Source of the DNA: Labia minor
Taxonomy: Eukaryota > Arthropoda > Insecta > Dermaptera > Spongiphoridae
DNA: 64,000 nt
Assembly: GCA_963082975.1 (NCBI GenBank)
Contig: OY720346.1
Span: forward strand, 68,935,267 to 68,999,266
Direction: 5' to 3'
The position numbers and the translations under genes were made by a program. This document shows positions 57,174 through 64,000 of the stretch, one piece after another; positions within the stretch are counted from its first letter, which is position 1; each line of letters begins with the position of its first letter. Under the pieces are notes generated by a model. The model had not been told where the DNA came from. It did not search any database and saw only the letters and a program-made list of their open reading frames with translations.

Positions 57174-58158
57174 GTTTATTACTAATAAAAATCTTAATAA
57201 AGCGATCATGATGGGGTTGATTATTTTTTAGAATAATTGAAGGGGTTGGTTGTCTCCTTACTCCCCAATTATTCTATAGAAATATGTATATTTATTTTCC
57301 CATTCAATCCATGTTTTCTGATCCTCAGTTGCACCTTTTCTATTCAATTGAATCAATGAGTGAGTGTGTCTCAAGTAGTTACTTACCTGTATAATTTGTT
57401 ACGTTATGTGATTATTTCTCTTTCCCCCTTTTTCTCTCTCTCTCTCTACTGAATTAACTGCAGTGGACAGAAAGGAAAGCGCAATAGGTATTCATCCAAT
57501 TTACATGGCAAGTAGCTTTATCTCAATTTAATGTAAGTATCTATCTTATTCATTTATTTTACTCCTATATTTATTACATAATATGGAAATTTATTACTTA
57601 TAATTTATATATTTCTATTAAATTAACATCATTTAATATTTAATATTTTTAATCATTATTATATTTGACCTTATTTGACATATTAATTAATATTAATAAT
57701 TTTCATAAAAACTATACATCCAGTGCCAAATTGTAGATTTTTTCCATTTTTCATTGCAGATCAAATTTTTCTAACTAGAAAACAATCTTTATAATATACA
57801 TATAGGTATATAATTTGTTATTAAAAGTCACTAACACACAGCCAATCCAGTTTGTAATAGTTTAAGTGAACCCGCTCAATAAACATTCAAGAATACAGTC
57901 ATGAAGTGTAGCCTAAAAGTTAAGTGACGAGAGGCTGCTGATGGTTACTCAATATTTTGGCTACTGTAACTAGGCAACCCAATGAAAAAACAAATCAAGT
58001 GCAAATCTAATAAACCATTTTGGATTATTAAAATATTTTGATTTTGATATCCTTTGCTAAATATTATCACCTGTTGATCAATTAAACTAATTAATAAAAC
58101 AAGATGATTTTTCAGCTTGAAATTTCTCTAATCATGTATTTCATAATAACATATGATT
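57174..58158. other. AT-rich sequence with weak islands
   Basis: 57350-57530 (AGTAGTTACTTACCTG; AACTGCAGTGGACAG) and 57830-58010 (GTGAACCCGCTCAATAAAC; GCTACTGTAACTAGGCAACC) are mixed and unique. No gene called. Confidence 0.35.
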
Positions 58159-58166
58159 GTTTAGAG

Positions 58167-58364
58167 CAGTGTGTGTGCCGCATCACTTTAGTGTGACGCG
58201 AGATTATGAGGCTCTTAAACATTTCCGACTTCTTTTTCTAGTTTTTGGGACCACTTTTTTTTTCAATATGGTAAACTTTTACACTTATCTTTTTCTTTGT
58301 GTGCCGCCAAATTTATAAACCTTTAAAAGTGTGCCGCGGTAAAAAAAAAGGTTGGGAATCACTG
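58167..58364 (+). mobile_element. Class C hAT MITE (C6)
   Basis: Ends CAGTGTGTGTGCCGC (altered) and GTTGGGAATCACTG; octamers GTTTAGAG (58159-58166) and GTTTAGAT (58365-58372) match 7 of 8. Carries GGCTCTTAAACATTTCCGAC of the shared module. Confidence 0.85.
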
Positions 58365-58372
58365 GTTTAGAT

Positions 58373-58734
58373 TTTAGATCAAACATATAATAATACATAG
58401 ATATAAACAGAGAAAGAAAGAAATGAAATGGAATAAATTGTATGATACCTATATTAGATAGACAAACCTATTATTATACAATTTTATAATAAAAATTATT
58501 TATTCTTAAGATGATGTGAGTTCTACAAGACATCTTTTTAACCTTTTTTCTTATTCTTATACTGTATTTTTTCATTTGAAATTAATTTAAAAAACATTCT
58601 TATATTTATTTTGCTAATTTATTCTTCAATTTATTATTTAGCGATCTTAGCAGCTTTGCCCCGCCCTGTAACCTCCGAAATATTTTGTTGAAAGCCTATA
58701 TCTAAAAGCTTTAGATATATAAAAAATTATATCT
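58373..58734. other. AT-rich spacer
   Basis: Nothing recognised apart from a short mixed patch near 58640-58700 (GCGATCTTAGCAGCTTTGCC). Confidence 0.45.
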
Positions 58735-59278
58735 ATCTATCTCTGTGGCTCTACGGAACTCGAAAGTTCTTGGCCGCAGCAACCACACCCCTCCAAGTAT
58801 TCCTATTCTGAGCCACAACCATCCAGTCCGTATCCTCTCCCATCTCTCTCATTATCCACCCACCGAACGTTTCCCACTCGGTCTCTCTTCTAATATACTT
58901 TTCGCCATTCTATCGTCTCCCATTCTAGCCACGTGTCCTTCCCATCGCAACTTTCTCGGTTTTATTACTCTAACTATCCCTGAAGATGCATAGAGGTCAT
59001 GCAATTCCTCGATATGCACACTCCGCCATAACTCAGTCTCCTCATCTTTCTTTTGCCTATAAATGCTGCGAATAATCCTATTCTCAAATACTCTAAATCT
59101 ACTCTCGTAGCCTAAGGTCATAGACCATGCCTCACACACATATAATACAACTGTTAAAATAATTGTTTTATATATTTTAATTTTTATCCCCTTTGATAAT
59201 AATTTTGAGGAGATAAGCCCCTTTATTGCATGATTACAGGCGTTTCCCGATTTTAACCTCGCTTTAATGTACCTTTAA
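58735..59278 (-). pseudogene. RTE-type LINE 3' fragment
   Basis: Minus-strand ORF2 C-terminus. From about 59278: ARLKSGNACNHAIKGLISSK, LLSKGIKIKIYKTIILTVVL, CEAWSMTLGYESRFRVFENR, HIEELHDLYASSGIVRVIKP, KLRWEGHVARMGDDRMAKSI; after a frame change near 58850 EMGEDTDWMVVAQN to KNFRVP and stop at about 58753. This is the conserved region that follows the RT palm in RTE-like LINEs; the endonuclease and RT catalytic parts are absent, a usual 5' truncation. The 3' end runs into a short GATA-type repeat (58726-58740), the kind of tail RTE elements have. The open segment 58852-59139 is 95 codons. Confidence 0.87.
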
Positions 59279-60413
59279 ATAACTTTATATATCTAATAGA
59301 TTATTATAGAATAAATATATATATATATATATATTATTAATTTAATCCACACACGCTCACGAATAGAAACTTAAAATTTGTTATAATAATAAAAAAAATT
59401 AAATGGAAAATTATTCCTATAGTTACGTAAATACCCAATAACTTTCTAAACAAACAATAATTAAAAAGTTGACTATTTGTACCAAATATTAATTTGAAAA
59501 TTGATTTATTAAAAAAATATGAAATCCCGTTGTTATTTTCAGTTTTCATCTAAAATGAGTTTCAGTTCCGTTCAGTTAGGAAGGTGATAGTACAAAAAAA
59601 ATGAATAAATATCAGGTGGCGGTTTGTTTCGCCAGTTACAGACTTGGAAACAACACAAACAGTCAGCTTTTGAGGTTTTCCCTAGAAATTCGCTTTTATT
59701 AATGTAATTAACAAAGTTTCATTCTCTAGTCAACTCTCCATTCCCAATTTAAATACACTCCAGGCGTATTTTTGTTACTTTTCTATTTGAATGGATAGTC
59801 AAACTAACACAACCAAAATATATAAAATTACATTTTATAATTTATACTTTTTTAATATAATTTTATTAATTTTAATTTACATTAATGGATGTTTTTAGTC
59901 GGATATAATTCGGTATTTTTGAAATTCTAAATATTTTTTTGGAATGTAAATGAAAATTAATAAATTAATTTTAGAAAAATATATAATAATTGAATTTCAA
60001 AGTCATAATATTTTATCCAAGTTTATTAAAAACAAAAAAAAAATCATTAGTATTGTTTAATTTTAAAAATATTTAGGATTAAAATTGATTCATATTAAAA
60101 ATAAATGATATTCCAAAGGAATTTTTCTCATCAAAATACGAGTATACTAAGATTTCAAAAGATCAACAGATTTTAAAAATTGTTTTTATATTTATATTTT
60201 ATTTGTAATTAATTTTTAAAATTTTTATAAATTATACTTATAATCACAAATAATTTACAAAAAAAAATTTAGACGTAAATGATAATATTATTATTATTAT
60301 TATTATTCTAAATTTATAGAAATTATTGATGAAAATAAAAAAACTGAAAGAATATTCGATAATTTAAAAGAAATTAAAAGGAAATTGATATTTCATGATT
60401 ATTGAAATGTTTA

Positions 60414-60453
<40 letters not shown>

Positions 60454-60564
60454 ATTTATAATTTCACATTTTTAGGCTTCCAACCAACCGATTTGTTTCC
60501 GATAACTCGGAAACGGACAAAAAAAGTTTATATTTATTTTTTGATCAAACAAAAGTTGGTGGAG

Positions 60565-60596
<32 letters not shown>

Positions 60597-61154
60597 CTAT
60601 AAGTATGCATCTAGAGAGAAAGTTGCTTATATAAAGTGTGACAAAGGGAGGAGAGAGAGAGAAATAAAAAAAAAATAATCGGAAATTGATCTGGATTGGT
60701 TATCCGCAAACGAGTTAGTCAAGGGGGTGGAAAATAACGGAAAAGGGGGTTCCACTTTTTATTTTATTTTTTTTTTTGTATTTCGAATTATTTTTCCTCG
60801 TTGTTGTTGCTGTTCTATTGAGTTTGGTTCATTATTCATCTTTATTTCCTCTTTCACGAAATAGAATACAAAATATAATTACAATCGAAAAAGAAGAATA
60901 GATTATTTTTCTTTTAATGATGAATAAAATACTTATTATTACTGTTAATAATAATTATGTTTAAAATTCATTAGTTATTTTAATTGAATTAAGTGAGGAA
61001 ATTAATAGTATATTTCAATAATATTATTATTTATATTTTTTTCAATGATTCTACTTCATCACTTATAATTTACCTATCTTGTTTAGAAGCACTACATTTT
61101 GATCATTCTCAGAATAAATTTATTGTTGATAGTTTACATGAATGGTGGATTGCC
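59279..61154. other. AT-rich sequence with microsatellites and weak islands
   Basis: (TA)n at 59318-59334, 60414-60449 and 60564-60593. Mixed unique patches at about 59555-59780 (GCCAGTTACAGACTTGG; AACACAAACAGTCAGC) and 60680-60870 (GATCTGGATTGGTTATCCGC). Otherwise A/T filler. No gene called. Confidence 0.4.
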
Positions 61155-61162
61155 CACTAGGC

Positions 61163-61558
61163 CAGTGATTCTCAACCTTGTTTTTACTGCGGCACACTTT
61201 TAACAGTTTAAAAATTTGGAAGTTCACAAAGAAAAAGATAAGTGTATAAATTATTTACTTACCTATAATAGATATATATAGTAATATATTTTATGATAAT
61301 GATCAGAGGTGGGCAACCTTTTTCAATAGTCGGGCACATTTTTGAAATCATATAACAGGGGTGGGCACACTTGGTGATCCTTAGAGTCATATTGAAAAAT
61401 CGAAAATGTTTAAGAGCCTGGTCGCAAAAATATTTTACCATTTTTTTACATACATATAAAATAAATAATTTACACTTTACATTTGTAAAATTTGGCGGCA
61501 CATTTTGAAAATCTCGCGGCACACAAAAGTGCCGCGGCACAGTGGTTGAGAATCACTT
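61163..61558 (-). mobile_element. Class C hAT MITE (C7) with extra inner sequence
   Basis: Ends CAGTGATTCTCAACCTTG and GTGGTTGAGAATCACT(T); perfect 8-bp duplication CACTAGGC at 61155-61162 and 61559-61566. Inside, 61305-61390 holds CAGAGGTGGGCAACCTTTTT and a second GGGGTGGGCACAC, the style of another hAT end, suggesting an insertion whose borders I cannot fix. Confidence 0.85.
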
Positions 61559-61566
61559 CACTAGGC

Positions 61567-63896
61567 ATACTAGGCACGCGCCTAGAGGCCCCAGTTTAGA
61601 AGGCGCCCTAAAATTTCAAAATATCTATATATTTTTTTGTAAATGTTAAATTTTTCCTTATGAATTCAAATTATAATATTTATCAGATGATTATGATTAT
61701 AATTTGTATTTATATATTTATCTAAAACAGAATTTCTCAAATTTTTTGAAGTTGATACCACAGAAACTTCCATCAAAATGTTCAGGTACCATAAAAATGA
61801 TTTCTTTACTAAACTTTACTAGAATTATCACCAATGATACATGTACCATAGTTTGAGAAGGTCTAATCTAATATATTTTGATTTATGAACATTGTTTTTT
61901 TTTTGTGTGTAATTGTAAGCCTACTTTGTAGCTTCATTTTATAAATTAAGTACAATTTCCCAATTTTAGTTTAATTTTATTTTTAAACATTTTAAATGAG
62001 TAATCATAATGGGTAGAACAAAAAAATAATTGGATCTACAATAACAAGGTGGGGGGGGGAACAACAACAACAACAACAAATAGTACCTAGTGGTTTCAAA
62101 TGAATATACTCGGCCACTGGTTTACAAGTTTTTATGGTATAACAAATTCTTCACTTTTTCTTATAATTATTGACTAAAATAAACTGATGTTAGTTTTTAG
62201 AATAATTAATTTATTAAATATCTTATCTAAAATTGGTTAATTTAATTTTTTCTAATCATTTTATAACAATTTTGGTAATACCACTCTAGCACGTCATTTG
62301 TTGAACTAGATAGATAAAAAAGGAATTTTCGATTCTAATTCATTATTTTGATGAATTATCAAGGACTGAACTAATGAAGGGCGAGTTTAGAATAAAAGTA
62401 TTATTAAATAAACATTAAAGACAATATTTCACCCTTGAATAGGGTTGCTCACCTTTTCTCTCTCTTGCTTTGTTCTAGTATTTAACTTAATTACCTATAT
62501 TAATATTCCATTATCTTTATTGTCATATGTAATTTTATTTTATGTCCACTCAATATGATTAAAAAAAAAATTACTTGGTCATTTGATAATTCGATTCTGT
62601 AAAACTTGAAAAATAGTCGTTTTATCTTTTGGTTATCTGTTGGATTTTTAAGTTAATTTAAATACATTATAATTATTTTTTTATTTGTATAAAATTACTA
62701 ATTCAGTGGAGGATTTAATTTTGGATTTATCAAAAAACTCATAAAATATTCTCAAATATATATTTTTTATTTGGAAAAAACTATTTATTGGCTTTATAAT
62801 TTATAAATTAAGTAAATATAAGATTTTTAATCTATGAGTGAATTTACATAATATTATCAAGAATTGTGATTGGTTTTAAGAGTAGAATATAAACCTGTTA
62901 TTTACATTCCCCTAGAATATTTTTTTTAATATTACTATTCTATTTTTTATCCTATTTCCCATAAGAATTGAGGGTTAAACAAAAAAAAAACCATTTTGAT
63001 ATTTGTTGTTCCTGCTGTTCAAGTTGATTTAATTTTAATTTAAGTTTTGTTTTTGATAAATGGGCCCCCGGTGAACACAACCCGATTGATGGAGGGGATG
63101 CGAAAGAAGATTGAGGGTGAGTGAGTCTGGGGGTAGTTCGGTGGAGACTCATCTTTCCAAATGGCCAGTTGTTCACAATACATAAATCATCGGCTGGCAA
63201 TAAACAAGCCCTTCTCTTTGTCTCTCTTTCTCTCTCTATCACCTTATATATATATATATATATATGAATAGAAGTTGATAGATCCGGTGAGGAGGGTTGT
63301 AATCGAACCCCTCCAACGACATTTGTTCCAGGGAGGAAGTCAATTTTTTTTTTCCACCCGAAATTATAAAAATCGCCATATTTTGCGAATAGGGTTATCT
63401 TTGTATTATAAATAAAAATAAAAACATAATAGTATATAGTATGTATAATAATATCTTGTAATAATCTAACTCTCCATGGACCATTTTATGATATTATAAA
63501 TCAAAATACTATTAATAAGGATTTTATTAAAAATATTATATGTACATAAATAAAAATGTGATTTGAAATATTTTCTTCTTCTTGTGATGATGAGGCTTTC
63601 TTCTTAAGAATATTTCTGATTCTAATGATAGGAAGCCTATTTGAAGTAACTGCCAGAAAAATGCCAATCTTTTCTTCAATAATTAAGCGAAGAATATCGT
63701 TTTTATTGCCATCCATGTTATGATTAATCTTAGCAGGTTCTCTTTCCATGCATTGTGATCGAGAACTTACTATAAGTAAACTTTTTGCTTATGAAATTTT
63801 CAGTAGTTTTCTGTAGATAATCATTTAAATTTGAGTATCAAATGGTCTAACAATTAATTTCTTTTCTTTTAAATTTTCTTCTTGTAGTGGGTTATT
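61567..63896. other. AT-rich sequence with a candidate conserved island
   Basis: 61727-61872 has TTTCTCAAATTTTTTGAAGT and an inverted-looking GTTTGAGAAGG, a possible small hAT MITE without a clear duplication. C/G runs and (ACA)n near 62048-62080. About 63040-63340 is mixed and unique: CATCTTTCCAAATGGCCAG, TTCACAATACATAAATCATC, GGCTGGCAATAAACAAGCCC. A (TA)n follows at 63244-63266. The 96-codon minus frame at 62952-63242 has no domain. Confidence 0.37.
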
Positions 63897-64000
63897 TGTA
63901 AGGCGCCACAGGGTGAGAGGAAGCGTAGCTTGCTCACATTCTCGTGGTCCCAAGTTTAGGTCCCAGGCCTGGCAAGGGAATTTCTCTAGGTGGGGTCTAT
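63897..64000 (+). mobile_element. tRNA-derived SINE, family 2, cut by window end
   Basis: Head AAGGCGCCACAGGGTGAGAG, B-box region AGTTTAGGTCCCAGGCCTGG, then CAAGGGAATTTCTCTAGG. It continues past the window. Unlike 35041 and 54211 it keeps the bases between the head and CCTGGCAAGGG. Confidence 0.78.

Overview
This is a strongly AT-rich eukaryotic nuclear window with no confidently recognisable host protein-coding exon. Its content (mariner and pogo DNA transposons, many hAT MITEs, tRNA-derived SINEs, an RTE-type LINE, and short elements built like DINE-1/Helentron derivatives) suggests an invertebrate, most likely an arthropod. The sequence alone does not allow a narrower placement. The long open frames are either low-complexity or lie inside repeats. 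The window reads as an intergenic or intronic landscape of decayed transposons, AT-rich simple sequence, and islands of mixed-composition unique-looking DNA that could be conserved regulatory elements.

Mobile layer. (1) Three short families (A, B, J) start with AATAAG, then a hairpin, then a subterminal motif repeated inverted near the 3' end. A and B also end in GTAAAAA. Copies are A at 1.2, 5.2, 6.1, 21.6, 46.1 and 46.8 kb; B at 10.6, 20.1, 37.3 and 41.7 kb; J at 15.1 and 18.3 kb. A further family, K (5.0, 37.0, 39.5 kb), has its own hairpins. (2) hAT MITEs fall into at least five terminal-repeat classes (C, D, M, N, P), most with readable 8-bp target duplications. Classes C, D and M share one internal module despite different ends. 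(3) TA-inserting elements: two deleted mariners with transposase remnants (8.2, 56.3 kb), a 260-bp mariner MITE (13.9 kb), two pogo/Tigger-like elements with the same internal structure (25.4, 48.5 kb) and a near-palindromic TA element (16.6 kb). (4) A 517-bp fold-back element with an 8-bp duplication lies at 39.75 kb. (5) Two tRNA-SINE families plus a possible third, and two 3' fragments of an RTE-like LINE (51.0, 58.7 kb). (6) A TG...CA insertion of about 0.9 kb with a 5-bp duplication (47.0 kb) looks like a solo LTR fossil.

Nested insertions give relative ages: SINE in N (9.7 kb), N in C (55.2 kb), pogo in D (25.4 kb), P in a duplicated R repeat (19.0 kb), A in K (5.2 kb), LTR in A (47.0 kb).

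Host layer. Islands rich in mixed-base sequence and in homeodomain-, POU-, forkhead- or E-box-like words occur about every 2-5 kb (for example 3.4, 12.5-13.1, 23.5, 34.4, 36.7, 38.2, 41.1, 52.1, 54.7, 55.8, 63.1 kb). They are candidates for conserved non-coding elements, but this rests on composition only; no alignment was possible. One of them (12.77-13.00 kb) has splice-like borders.
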